Of a stretch of 64,000 nucleotides of DNA, positions 10,594 to 21,949 are shown piece by piece. The notes below the pieces were generated by a model. It worked only from the letters and a program-made list of their open reading frames with translations. It was not told the origin of the DNA and made no database searches. Every line of letters begins with the position of its first letter. Position 1 is the first letter of the stretch. Source of the DNA: Coniochaeta sp. PMI_546 (lineage: Eukaryota > Ascomycota > Sordariomycetes > Coniochaetales > Coniochaetaceae); NCBI GenBank assembly GCA_021432605.1, contig MU271143.1, positions 2,365,277 through 2,429,276 on the forward strand, read 5' to 3'. A program made the translations under genes and the position numbers.

Positions 10594-11879
10594 TCTCGCG
10601 AGTTGTGGGAAAACAGTTGGTGTTGTGATCGACTAGGCTGTGAGATGACGTTACCTGGGACACACGGGTCAGAGGTCAAACAAGAAGGGGCAAAATGAGA
10701 GGTGTTCAAAATGGTGCGAAAAGAGGTGGTTGTCCGCAACGAGGCGAGGAATATGCGGTGAAGGATGGAGGCTATTCTGACGGGAAAAGAGATGGTACGT
10801 ACGAAGAAAGCCAGCGAATTTAAAGCCAAAGCGAGAGTTGTAGGATACACACAAGCTGGACGAGGGTTTTATTGTGTCGTTACGTCGCAAGGTTGACTTG
10901 ATCACCCACCGCGAAACGAGGACAGTGGAAGGTGAAGAGTTACCAGAGGTTGAGGCTTTCAGTAGGAAGGCTAGTACCTAGGTCGTGTTTATTGCTTGAT
11001 TGTCACAGGATATTCACAACAGCTGAAAACTCTCCAGTTGTCCTTCACTTGCGCCTCAAAACCTTGTCACCTGGAAGCACTTGGGCTTCAGATCACACTA
11101 CATGTGTGAAGCTCACAGAGAGCCAGCCCAAAAATTCCCGTAGCTTTCCCGATACATCGTGAACCCTCACGTATGCATTTCCACGATAAGGCATCACCTA
11201 ATATTCATTTTTGTGAATGCATGTATTCTCCCGTATCTCCGAGTCCTTCCGTGTTTCTACCGAATACTTCTACTACGAAACATCCCTTATTCGATGCTCT
11301 GATGAGAGCCCTCCGCGTCACCACCTGTTATCCTTCCTTCACCAACAACCCGACTGTCCCACTTCTGCGCAGCACGTATCTTCACGCCCTGACCAGCGCT
11401 GTGCTATGTGCTCTTGTTTAGCCACAACGGGCTTGCTGGCGGCAGAAAGTTGTGTGACCAGGGCCGTTCTGGCGTGCAGATTGTGCCCCCCTATCGAGTA
11501 CCTCAGTCCCTGTCGCGATGGTTAAGAGAACGGTTTGGTTCTGGGATTCGCTCATTCCCCATCTCGATGCCCTGTTTAGAGACAACTTTTCTCTGGTATA
11601 GCTGGAGGAAGACGGTTCGCTGTTGTGGCGTGGCACGTCATCCACTGCGGCAGTCGTTGTTGCACAGTTCGATGGTCTTTTTAACAGCAGCAGCAGCTCA
11701 CTTGGTTGTAATGGCTAATGAGTGACGAAATAGACCGCGTTAGGAAATAGGATGCCCCAGTCTTTAAGACAAGGCTTGACTGTTGATTTGCCATCAACGA
11801 GACTTGAGAACTTTATAATCGCGCCAGCGTGTCAGAGTCGATGGATATCGTTGGTAACAGGTGAAGACTTTGAATGTCG
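10594..11879. promoter_or_regulatory. Upstream region of the acidic-tail gene and intergenic DNA
   Basis: Probable promoter of the minus-strand gene ending at 10593, then noncoding sequence. Several short plus-strand frames (10932-11725) show no domain or splice logic. Confidence 0.35.
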
Positions 11880-12100
11880 ATCTAATGCTTCGGCTTTCAT
11901 ATTTAATATTTAACCAACTTATATATACGAAGATTAGGTAGTAATCTTATTACATCGCTTTTCTTATTACGTACTCAGCGAGGAATAATGCTTTTAGAAA
12001 AATTATAACGATAGGGAAAAGAGAGGTTATTAGAAACTACGATTCGTTTCATATCAAAAACCTAGGAAAAAGAGAGAGAGAAAAATAAAAAAAATCGGTA
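11880..12100. repeat. AT-rich island, probable decayed repeat
   Basis: Roughly 220 bp are far richer in A and T than the flanks, with many TA dinucleotides (for example near 11900-11990) and a purine tract at 12066-12093. No coding frame remains. Such islands in filamentous ascomycetes are usually repeats decayed by repeat-induced point mutation. That origin is inference, because no second copy is visible here. Confidence 0.45.
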
Positions 12101-12285
12101 GCCCCTAGGCTCTCAAGTGGTTAGAGATATCAGCGATGTTAGCAGCTGTAGTCGTTGTGGCAATTAAGGCTACACAAGAAAATGCACACTACAGCTCGTG
12201 GGAATCGAACCCATGATATCCTGTTGAACAAGGTGTGGAACAATAGCGTCTATCACCTCATCCAACTGTACCACTGGTATTATTT
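12095..12285 (-). repeat. tRNA-derived SINE-like or foldback relic
   Basis: On the minus strand box A TGGTACAGTTGG (12262-12273) and a perfect box B GGTTCGATTCC (12201-12211) stand about 50 nt apart, as in Pol III tRNA-type promoters, but the acceptor and D stems do not pair, so it is not a working tRNA. Downstream on that strand are about 85 nt of unrelated body and then a T-rich end with an eight-T run (12087-12094). Inside, a 9-bp inverted repeat AGCTGTAGT (12144-12152) meets ACTACAGCT (12188-12196). At the left end a D-arm-like hairpin (CTCT...AGAG near 12112-12127) points the other way. Both a SINE and a small foldback element are possible. Confidence 0.5.
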
Positions 12286-12535
12286 GTTGCTAGATCAAGG
12301 CAACATTTTGATTTATAGCTTTCCCTCGCACTTGCGGAGCCGCTGGGATCACTATCGAAACCGAACTTGACTTCTTAGTTTTTGAACTTTAGGCATTCAC
12401 CATCGCACCAGGTCTGAGTCACACACTGCCGGAACTACCTCCAGGACATGCCTCTAACTGCTGTATTTTTGGACCACTCTCATCTCACGCTACACGCCAT
12501 CTATCAAACGTACTCTACCCTGACTGTTTCGTCCT
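12286..12535. other. Short intergenic stretch
   Basis: Downstream region of the TenA-like gene. Nothing was recognised. Confidence 0.35.
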
Positions 12536-13426
12536 CTACTCCACCGCCGGCCAGAATGCCCTCTCAGCCACAACCAACGACTGCCATTTGCCCTCAACAC
12601 GCCTTAATACCTCCTCCCTCACCTCCTTCCCGCGCGTCTCAACAGCCGCATCGACAGCGCGATCAATAATGCACGCCAACCGCGCCACAAACCCCTTGAA
12701 CTCGTCGCTGCTCCAGCCAGGAATGAACTCCCTCCTCAACGCGCCTCCATCGGCATCATCCTTCGCCTCGCCGCTGCCTTCCGCAGGTTGGTGCGCCTTA
12801 GCCCACGACCAAGCATCGACATGGCACCGCTCCGTGCCCCAAAACATGACCGCCGCCTCCAACCACGGCAAGACCGTGGGAGCAGTCGGGTGAGACACAG
12901 CGGCCAATCCGGCCGAGGGCAGAGAGGCGACCGAGTCAAACAAATCACCGATCGCTCCCAGTCCCGGCAACCTACCTGCGCCAGCGACACCCACGCTCCC
13001 AGGCTCCGGCTCAGCCGGCCCGATCGGTCGTCGCGTATCGAGATCGATCTCGATGCCGTATTGCGACGCGACTCCGATCAAGTGCTTCTCCGAGTCTCGG
13101 ATCCTGACAAGATCCTCGATTATCCAGTCCGCGAGACTTGTCTCGGGCGACTCATTGTCTGATTCTGGCATTGCCAGTGGAAGATCCAGCGAGGCGAGCA
13201 GCTTGCCCGCGGCACGAATGTAGGAGTGGAAGTAGAGTCTGTCGTTGGCCAGCCACCGACCTAGGACTTCTTTGGACAGCCGCCCTTGGGCTGCGGCGAG
13301 GAGAAAGGGCGCTTGGGTCGCCGCTTTGTACTCTTCCGGGGTGGAGTTGAGGAGATGCTCTGTAAGCGTCAACTTCGGTTGAGAGTCTTGCTGGGGTCGC
13401 CCCAGGATCTTGCTGAAGAGCTGCAT
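12536..13426 (-). CDS. TenA/THI-4-like (haem-oxygenase-fold) protein
   Basis: A single exon codes for 296 residues. The N-terminal third matches the TenA/THI-4 pattern: LTEHLLNSTPEEYKAATQAP (residues 20-39), then the conserved helix LSKEVLGRWLANDRLYFHSY at about 50-69. Later helices carry WLEAAVMFWGTERCHVDAW (about 188-206) and a C-terminal helical pair with W at about 285 and 293. A Gly/Pro/Ala-rich stretch (about 132-182) is an insertion relative to bacterial TenA. The only cysteines are C201 and one in the helix LACIID, so the catalytic Cys of thiaminase II cannot be assigned with confidence. Classical members hydrolyse aminopyrimidines in thiamin salvage. Many fungal members are annotated only by fold, so the function here stays open. 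Confidence 0.7.
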   Translation of the reverse strand: MQLFSKILGRPQQDSQPKLTLTEHLLNSTPEEYKAATQAPFLLAAAQGRLSKEVLGRWLANDRLYFHSYIRAAGKLLASLDLPLAMPESDNESPETSLADWIIEDLVRIRDSEKHLIGVASQYGIEIDLDTRRPIGPAEPEPGSVGVAGAGRLPGLGAIGDLFDSVASLPSAGLAAVSHPTAPTVLPWLEAAVMFWGTERCHVDAWSWAKAHQPAEGSGEAKDDADGGALRREFIPGWSSDEFKGFVARLACIIDRAVDAAVETRGKEVREEVLRRVEGKWQSLVVAERAFWPAVE

Positions 13427-14019
13427 ATTCTTGAATGAGAGACTTTGGGTTCGATGATTGATTTGAGTGAGATGCTATGGCGGGTTTTGCAGCTTATGAA
13501 CCGAGACCAGTGCGACCGACGTGATACTTGCAAGGCGACGGTGGAGTAGTTCGTCACCACCTGTGGAGAGCTGACGATGTGATAATAAGCTTTGTGGAGC
13601 AATGCAGGTGCCCCATAGCGGGCGCTATAGCCGCTGATCCATGCCAACCATACAACAGGGATGCGATAGTGAGCTTCGCCAGCCAGCGAGAAGCAATTGA
13701 CAACTACTAGACCTACTAAGTCTAAGAACAATCTTCGAGAAGGTCACATGCAGCTCCGTTGTTTCACACGGCTAGCAGTCTAGCTGACACATATGCAGGA
13801 GAGAGAAAGAAATAGGTACTCTGTCAGCTAAACCTAGGATGACACTCTGTTTACCACAGATTCTCGACCTCTGTTTTGCACCACCAACGCCATTCCCAGA
13901 GGTAAGAATGAGAAGCAAATCTCGACTCCATACCATTTATCCCAAGAAAATTTTCCCTTTTCCACAACCCAGCACGGAGTACAAACGGAACAGACCCCGT
14001 AGTGCATGACCCTTTCACC
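13427..14019. other. Intergenic region
   Basis: Upstream of the TenA-like gene and downstream of the kinase gene, both on the minus strand. No gene was recognised. Confidence 0.35.
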
Positions 14020-17000
14020 TTAGTGGTGACCCATCGTGCCTCCAAACCCCCCTGTATCTCGGCGACGCTGGGGCCTAGACGGACTTTCCTCCGGCGGCGT
14101 AGATAGACCATATCCAACAGCCTGGCCCGTCGCTCTCCGCTGGGGCTGCTGTGGTGTGAACGGCGGGGGCTGCTGTTGGAAGCCGTATGGGTGTTGATGT
14201 ATGGGGATGCCGAGGCCACCATAATTTGCACCCGGGGGTACGGGCGGCGACGCACGCTGGGGTCCGAGGCCCTGTTGTCTCGTCGGCTGCGCGGCGTAGT
14301 GCATCTCGGGCTCCTCGTAGATAGGCTCGTTAAATCCTGTGCCGCGGGCTGTGGTACTCCACGTTGACCCGGTTAATGCTCGCTGGTTCAAGTACTGGTG
14401 TGGTAGCGGAACTGGTGGGCTCGTTGATGGTTCGGGTTTGGAGAAAGGGGTCTCTGGCTTGGGTGACGCATTCTCTACCGAGCTCTGCGGCTTCTCGTCC
14501 CATATGTCATCAAGGCTCCCCATGACCATCTTCAGCACGTTGCCGTTCGCGGGTTCAACGTCAATCACGTCCCTGAGAGGCGTTCAGTCAGCTCAGCTCA
14601 AGCCGGACGAGCCGGTAGTGAGTGGGGACAGAGTAGGTGATATACTTACGGTACGTTGTACTTCTTCGGCAGATCGTCATCAAGGTATTCCAAAGCTTTA
14701 GTTCCCTCTGGGTCGTCTCCGAGCTGGACGAACTGGATGCTGTAGTACCTATCGTTAAGCACAGCATCCGCCGCACCATCTACCACGGTCGACATCCTGC
14801 GAAGCCAGTGGCTGATGACCTCGGCCACAACCTCTTGGTTCGATTTTGGCCATACGCCGTCCGTGAGGATGAGGATGGTGGCCTTTTTGGAGTATTTGTC
14901 ACCTGGCCCAATGATGCTCAGGATGTGTGACAACACCTTGTATATGTCGTCTGGATCCTTCTCTGTGGAAGAACCTGCAGGCGATTGTACACTACCCGGT
15001 CTGCGGAGTTTGGGGTCCTTTTCTTTCAACGGACCGATGACCTGCCATGGTTCCATCAATCTCTCGTAAGGCACTGTTGAAGAAGTGAAGAAGAGGTCTA
15101 TCCCATCGTCGTCTTGACCCCACATCATTGCCATGAGCAAGGGGAGAATGTTTTGCATCTGCGGCCAGTGTCGAACCATGTTTGAGCTGTTATCCACGAG
15201 GATGATCTGTCAAAATGTTAGCTTCGAACGACCTTTTGAGGAGGCTTGGGAGGGACCTACTATATCTCTATCGTCGAACAAGGCGCCGAAGGTTGTATCC
15301 GGCTTCATTGACTGGACAGGCGCCACGCCGGGTCGAGAGTTGGAGCTAGATGCAACCCGGGAATTTGCGTTGCTGACTTTGCTGCTCTTGCTTGATGGCT
15401 TGAACTTGTGGAATGCTTGGGCGAGGGCTGACGAATAGCCGCTATTTTTCTCGCCCTTCTTCACTGAAGTGGTACGGGTGAGTGTTGACCAAGTACTGGC
15501 CCTGCCACCAGCCTCCTTGTATTGGCTAGATGGCCTGGTATCTTTGGAAGTCCCGGGATTGGTGGGAATGGGGGGCTTCACACGGGAATCGGGATACTCG
15601 AGGCTGCTGCTGTACACCCAGCCGCGACCAGTAATCAAGAGATTCAGGGCATCGTAATAGTCGAACTTCGGTTGCTTCTCTTCCGGGGGTACCGCAATAG
15701 TACTCGCCGAGTCACGGGTAGGTGTCCTCACGGGCGAACGGTTAGGGGGTTTGGTGGCCGCCGGCCACTGAGCTGTCTGCGCAGACTGCGTAGGATGCGG
15801 GTACTGAGCTGGTGGGATGTACGGATGCTGCGGGGCGAACTGAGACTGAACACCATAATGTAATGCGTCGCCGTAGAATGCTGGATCTGTTGGTAGATTG
15901 AGGCTCGGGCCCGATGTGCGAGGGTCAGCTGCTGGCTGTCCATGCGGCTGGGCGTGGTCCATCAGTGGGCCCCGCGGCTGGGCAAATCTGACGGACCGAT
16001 CAAGCATGGGCTTGGCTGACGGCGCTCTGGACTGTGGGTTCTCCCAAACCTGGGCGGCGATCTTCTGCTCCAGATCGAATGCGGGCTCCAAGTGCCTGGG
16101 GAAAGTGTACCTAGGTAGCTTGCTTATGGCATCTTCACAAGAACGCAGAGTACCATCGACCCGCCGTGCAAGATCCTCGGAGGATATACGCTCGTGTGGC
16201 TGGACAAGAAGCATTTCATCTTTGATGATATCCAGGATCTGCCCAGACACGAGGTCCTCTGCTCGAATACCGCGTTTTAGGTATTCGATCCAGTCCCCAA
16301 TGACAAATGACGCACGTCCCAGGTCATGGAAACAGTCGTCGCCTATATTATCATTTGAGCTGCTCCTCTTGTGTGCCATCTTGCGCGCGGTCCTGAACTG
16401 GTCGACGCCGCGAACTCCGAGAATGACCCACGTGGCCGCTTCAAGGAAGACGCAGGCAAGAGACCAGATGTCAAAGCGTTGGGTGACCGGTCGGTTTCCG
16501 TCAACCTTCCCAGTCCTTTGGTCGATACGCTCGGGGCCACCTAAAACGCCGAGTTAGTTCTACGTCTGGCATTGTGAGGTTCAGGTGACTAACCGTAGCT
16601 ACCAGTCCCGCCGCTCAGAATGACCACTGGGAGGCCTTTATCGTCTCTTTGCGCGTCTTCTCTCAACACTATCTGCGCCCAGCCGGGATCCGTAAGCTTT
16701 ATACCGTCATCACATATTAGAATATTCGCTGGCTTGATGTCGCCATGCCAGCTACAGCGCGGTTAGCTGGGAAGTAAAGTCCATTGTACGGCTGAAGAAC
16801 TCACACATAATACCGAACAGTGGAAGAGCGAGTCGAAGAAATTGCCAGATTGTGTATATGGCTCAAAGCAGGAATCACACTAGACAGGCTCCTCCAAAAG
16901 TCGTATATATGTTGGGCAATGCTGGGAGGTGGAATACTTCGGAAGTATTGGTTGAGGTCGGACCACCCGAACTCCATGAGGAGATAGTATTCCGTACTGG

Positions 17001-17902
17001 TATCGGTCTGCACTTCCCAGGATCCAAGGCACTGGACAATGCCTTCCGTCTGTGACGCACGTAAAGCCCGATGGAATTCGATTTCTCTCTCCCAATCTTC
17101 TCTCCTAGCGAGCTTTTTGAGTGCAAACTCGTAATACATAGACTGTCGGTAGAACCAATTAGCCCTGAAAAATGGGAATGTGTTGTTCTTTAGAGTAGGA
17201 AGGGCATACCTTGCCATCAGGATAATCCTGGTCGGGGATGGCTTGACGCTGAAGGCGCTTCAGATAGTTGACAAGATCACCCGAAATACACTCGTGGGGA
17301 ACTTCAATCCTAAAGACGTTGCTTTGGCCTCCGGAATTTATACCATCTTTCTCCGTAATGGGCAGGATAATGTGCGGCTCTAAGTGGCGCATATGGTGCA
17401 TGGTTATGGCCCTCTGAGTCGACAGCTGCGTAGCAAGGTGGAGGAACCAGTTTACAGCCTTGAGGCAATCTTCACCAGCGTAGAAGCCGGTACGCTGGAT
17501 GATCTCAAGGAGCTCCGCCGAGCGACGATGCACGTCAGATAATCTGGAATCCCAGATCTCTGCCTGATAAAATGCATCGAGGTGCCTGGCGAATAGCCCG
17601 TCGGGGTCAACCTGAAGCAGGATAACGAGCAGCTTGAGCCAGCACTGGTTATGTCCTTTGTCCATCCTTTCGTCAAAATGGTTCCAAGCTCCTGCCCAAG
17701 GCTCTCGCCCTCTGTAGACGGTCTCGAGAATGATGGTGGCCCTGGCCGACGACTCGTCGACCTCGGGCCTCTCTCGAAGCCATTCGAGCAAGCGACTGGC
17801 CAAAACGAAGGGCCTTGGAGGATCGTAAAACTTGGACTGGCGCGTGCATTCCCTGAGTTCCTGGTAGAATGCGCCGATAGGGTCATCTCTAAATCGGGCC
17901 AT
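14020..17902 (-). CDS. Protein kinase fused to a vWA-like domain
   Basis: Six exons: 17210-17902, 16805-17142, 16594-16751, 15261-16540, 14650-15206 and 14020-14572, giving 1,192 residues. Introns are 43-78 nt and all joins keep frame. Residues 1-180 are a helical N-terminal region of unknown type. A Ser/Thr-type kinase domain spans about 185-480: Gly loop SGGQSNVF (190-197), Lys K240 in FALKKL, catalytic loop HGDIKPANIL (346-355), DPG at 365-367 in place of DFG, and GGPE (397-400) in place of APE. A Pro/Ser/Gln-rich linker follows. A vWA-like domain spans about 824-1008 with IILVDNSSNM, an incomplete MIDAS (D828, S830), and LTDG (937-940). The tail is Pro/Gln rich. Lys and both Asp are kept, so activity is possible, but the HRD Arg and DFG Phe are replaced. 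Substrate and pathway are unknown. Confidence 0.75.
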
Positions 17903-18836
17903 CGTGAGGAAGAAGGTCGGGAAGTCAGCAAAGATTGTCGCTGTCAGCAGGCAGCTTCCTGGTCCAAATCGCAAGAGGCGATAAGGGTATGTGCCGGCAG
18001 CGTATCAGTGTGTGCGATGTATCAAGCGTGGGGTATGACCGCGATGCTCTTGAATAGGAGGAAACATGGGCGAGAAAGAGAATCCAGTGTTTGCAAAGCG
18101 AATGTGCAGCTCCCTACGTCGGGTGGACAAGTCTGATTATCGATCCAAACGCGAATCTCAGGAAGGTGTGACGGAGGGCGAAAAGAAAAGGCTGGAGTGG
18201 AATGGGCTGAACACAATGGCGCGAATCCGGAAGAGGGTTGCCTCGACTCACGAGTCCTCGAGGCTCTAAGACCCCTCATGGAATGGTTCGCGACCCCTCG
18301 CCTGTCCCTACGTCCAAGGGTATGATTGCCCCTGTTCCTGCTGCGCCCAATCCATATTCAGCTCTGACGCCACTCAGGTGACTGGCGGCACACCTGTAGG
18401 CTCAGCTCTCATCGGTTGTCAATGCGACCACTCATGTTCTGCGGTGCATTTGCGCATCGCGCAATGAGTGACATGCCTCTGCCTGTCGCCTTACAAGGCA
18501 GCCAAGTCGTTCCCAGCCTTAGGTGACGTAGAGGACCAGCTTCGCAAAGCAACACGTCAGGGCAGCGAAAGATCGCGGTGCCAAGAAATAAGCTTGTATT
18601 GTTGGCCCAGATCAACGGAACGGCCCTTGCCAAGGGAAAGCGGCGCATCCGGCCACAAAGCCAAACCCTAAATTTCTGTTCCAGGAGCGTTCCGTTCGGA
18701 ACGGTCCGCGTTGTCGTCCGACCTCGTAACATAAGAACAAAACGGGATTATATATGCGCAAATGCCAAGTGGTAATGACAAGCATCGAAGGATAAGATCC
18801 AAAGTTATACAATGTTCGCAAACGCCCTCAAGACCC
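17903..18836. other. Intergenic region
   Basis: Upstream region of the kinase-vWA gene and downstream region of the CorA-like gene. Open minus-strand sequence runs up from the kinase start but its first codon is TTG, so the ATG at 17902 is preferred. No other gene was recognised. Confidence 0.4.
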
Positions 18837-20782
18837 TCAATCGAGCTTCTCAAGGTCGAAATCGGTGCTTCTCCGCGACCTCCGGAAGAACGCTATTATC
18901 TTGTCTCTGGCAAGCCACCCCGCCGCCATCGCGAATGTTATCAAGGTCAGGGGAACCGTGATTGAGAACCATCGTTGCAGAGCGAGTGATGAATATGACT
19001 CTGCTCCGTCGACATTCTGGTACTTCACTATATCGGTGCTAAAGAGTGTCTGTGTCATGTACATCAGCCAAGATTGCTCCATCCTGCTAGTATTGGCCTT
19101 TACATACCGAAACAAAGGTTGCTGGCAGGTAGATTAGTGTCACAACGGCAATGATCCTCATTGTGACTGCTTCCTGCTGTGCCTGGTGAGTCATGGCCTC
19201 CATCTTGGCGGTTGCATGAGCTTGCAAGTGCTGGTGCACCAAGTTCTTCCTGTCAGCCGTGATCTTCCCTAGTGTTTGGGCTCGATCGACATGCAGCTGG
19301 AAGTCGTGCATGTAGTCTCGGAGCTCTACCAAGAAATCCGCGACTGCTCTCTGGCACTCTGGATCATTGCTCAAAGGGAAATCTCGATTTTGCATCAGTT
19401 CCTGGTAGAACGTTGCGATTGACTCCAAGATGCCGGCGTTTGCTCTGAGCATCATCATCACACGGTTGGTCTCGTCTTCTTTCTTCTGGACGAACGAGAT
19501 GTCTTCCGAACTTGGGACAAAGGTGCCGGATCGCAATGCGTCGATTGTCTGTCGTCTTGTTGTTAGCAGAGCTCGGGGGATCACGAGAACAATCATACTT
19601 TTTCCTCAAGGACCTGTTCGAGCCATCTTATATAGCCTCTCCAGTCTTCACTTGCCCACTGTGCGAGCACTGAGTGGACTGCCAGGCTGGAAATGAAGCT
19701 TTTGGTAGGGGTGTCGAATGATCGATCTTCCTCGTCGCCATTTTCGCCTGTGAGTTCCTGAATCCGTCTTTGTATGTCGTCCCTCGCGGATGTCATGATC
19801 CAAAGGCTTGTACCGTGCCCGGCATCGAATTGATGATGAAAAACGGCCTGGCGTGCCGACCACTGCCATCGCTCCCGCACACCAATGGCCTTTTTCAGGG
19901 ATACTGACTTGAGGTTGAAGCATATCTGGAAACTCCTACCGCTGAGTCCCAGTTGTGGTAGATTAAGGCCGCGTGAACCAGTGGCAACGGGAGACAAAAG
20001 CAGCCTTTCTTTGAACCCGCTGAAGCGAAGATCTGAAGCATCCACCTGCTCCCCAAACCTGATAGCAAACACGGTCATGTAGTCTATATAGCTGGGCATG
20101 ACCTGGAAGTAAGTGAGGATCGAGCACGCCATATCTCTTGTCACATCAAGGCGGGCTTGGCTGCTCGCAGCCTGGAAGAAGCTTTGTGCGTTTGGCTGGT
20201 TAGAACGATCTGTATACATAATCTGGATGCTGGCATCGACTTACATGAACCTGCATCTCATAATCACGTTACGATGCGCATCCGGTGTTACGGCAACTGT
20301 GGTCTCCGGGCCTGTTTGCTTGTCCGTCACGTCCAAGGTGTTTGAACGTGACGAGACACAGGTCCAGTCACTGTCTGCCTTGGACTGTGATCTCACTGGG
20401 GGTGTGAGAACTTCATCTGCCGGCTTGTCACTGATGGTAGGCGACGGAAAGTGACTGCGCTCATCGTCCGGCACAGCCAACCATGACTTGAGTTCATCTT
20501 CTGACGTTACGACTCTCAAGCTTGCTGCAGGAGGGTTAGCGCAGAGGCACTTTGCTTCGGCGAGAAAGCTCAATTCGTACCTGCTCCATCTGGTCTCCCA
20601 TCCAACTCAAGAGCAACTACTCTACTTCTGGGATTGAATAGCTGGGGAGCAGTGGTGTCGAGCAGCTTCTTGTGGGCACGAAGAGCACCGAACTTGCATC
20701 CTTGACGGACAAGGTTGAGCGGGTACTCCCTGGCATTCTGCCAGGAGAGCACAAATTGACGAGTGTTCTGGTCAACAATCAT
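18837..20782 (-). CDS. Fungal CorA-like divalent-cation transporter
   Basis: Five exons: 20581-20782, 20245-20524, 19599-20181, 19108-19548 and 18837-19049, giving 572 residues. The ATG at 20782 is used because the open frame further upstream begins with TTG. The long N-terminal part is soluble (about residues 1-475). It includes the family block RCRFIFFQ...LTYFQVMPSYIDYM and a coiled helix before the membrane. Two membrane spans follow at the C-terminus, about 482-500 (ending IYLPATFVS) and 528-547 (ITVPLTLITFAMAAGW), joined by TLFSTDIVKYQ. This two-helix end is the CorA layout, but the canonical GMN motif is absent, as in many fungal CorA-like proteins. Mg2+ transport is therefore a family guess. 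Introns are 50-70 nt with normal borders. Confidence 0.78.
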
Positions 20783-21478
20783 CGGAAGACTGCATCTCAC
20801 CAAGGATTTCTCAATGTCCGGGAACAGGAGCCAGACTCCCGCTTATTGAGTTGCTCGACGGCAGAAAAAAACGAGAGAAGAGTTTTGGCTCGGGTCGCTC
20901 GCGATTCCCCCCCGCGGCTCGTGCTCATCAGAGAGCCGCTGCGACGCCTGACACAGCCCACTGCAGCAACCCACAGCAGCACCAGGGAAATTCAGCCACT
21001 CTGCTACGCGCATTGCGATTGCTCAGTAACCGCTGGGGCGAAACAGCGCCTGCCACATTGGCATTTGGTCCCGTGAGCTCAACAAGGCATCACCGCCCTC
21101 CCGTCCAGCACCGTCTACCATGGCAACTGTCGGACACATTCCCTTGAGCCAAATACGTGACATAGATAGATACCTTAGTATTCAGCTGCACTTCATACGA
21201 GAGGCCATATTTTTGGTGCAAATTCAGACTCGATGTTGAGATGAAGAGAAATCATTTCAGCATATCAGTGCTTGTTTGAGCCATAGCGCCGCTGCTCCCA
21301 ATTCTAGAAGTACCTAGGAGACCAGACGCCAGTGAACCTTCATTAGACTTAATCAATCTCCCAAGTAACTCAAAAAGCCACAAGCATATCCATTCCAAAA
21401 CCAGAGTCTAATCGACTGCTCCGTCCACAATCCCGCCTTATGAATCTGCGCTCTGTCGTCGCCGAAAGATAGAACCGA
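20783..21478. promoter_or_regulatory. Upstream region of the CorA-like gene
   Basis: About 700 bp of probable promoter and intergenic DNA. No gene was recognised. Confidence 0.35.
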
Positions 21479-21949
21479 CTACTGTGCAGATGCCGGGTCC
21501 CCAGGCACGCCGGTAGTGCCTGGTGCTGGAATCGCCTGAGGTCGTTGCTGATCATTCCTCAAATACCAGATTTCGCCCTTCTCCTCCTGTTCCTCCTCGT
21601 CAGCATCTGATCTGCTCCTCTTCCGACACCGTCTCCCAGAGTTATAGCTCACCTCGGTCAGTTTCCTCGGTATCCGGAACCGATAATAATCTCCCGAGCT
21701 GTCGTACTGCTCCCCAAAGTCGAGCTCCGGGAAGCGCGCCGCCAGCCACGCCCTCAGGGCGTCCCAGTCGAGCTCGTACGTGCTGTAAAAGTCCTCCACC
21801 AGCGGCAGTTCCTTCTTCTTCTTCTCCTTTTCTTTCCACGTCATTGCCCGCCCTCTGATCGACGGCCGCGACCACGCCGACGACCCGGAGCCCGACGTGC
21901 TGGTACTGCTCTCGGTGCCGGAGCGGCTGAAGGAGAAACGCGAGGTCAT
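21479..21949 (-). CDS. Small hypothetical protein with Lys-rich and Glu-rich blocks
   Basis: A single exon codes for 156 residues from the ATG at 21949. The open frame continues upstream to 22315 but that start is GTG. I do not recognise the family. The first 34 residues are Ser/Thr/Gly rich. A KEKEKKKK block lies near 39-46. A more ordered middle (about 50-103) holds FYSTYELDWDALRAWLAARFPELDFG and DYYRFRIPRKLTEV. A basic patch RRCRKRSRS is followed by an acidic run DADEEEQEEKGE, then a Pro-rich end. The RRCRKRSR patch could be a nuclear signal. There is no membrane segment or signal peptide. Confidence 0.55.
   Translation of the reverse strand: MTSRFSFSRSGTESSTSTSGSGSSAWSRPSIRGRAMTWKEKEKKKKELPLVEDFYSTYELDWDALRAWLAARFPELDFGEQYDSSGDYYRFRIPRKLTEVSYNSGRRCRKRSRSDADEEEQEEKGEIWYLRNDQQRPQAIPAPGTTGVPGDPASAQ

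Noticed and set aside
12185-12285. Working tRNA gene on the minus strand
   Set aside because: Boxes A and B are good, but the acceptor and D stems do not pair, so it was kept only as a tRNA-derived relic.
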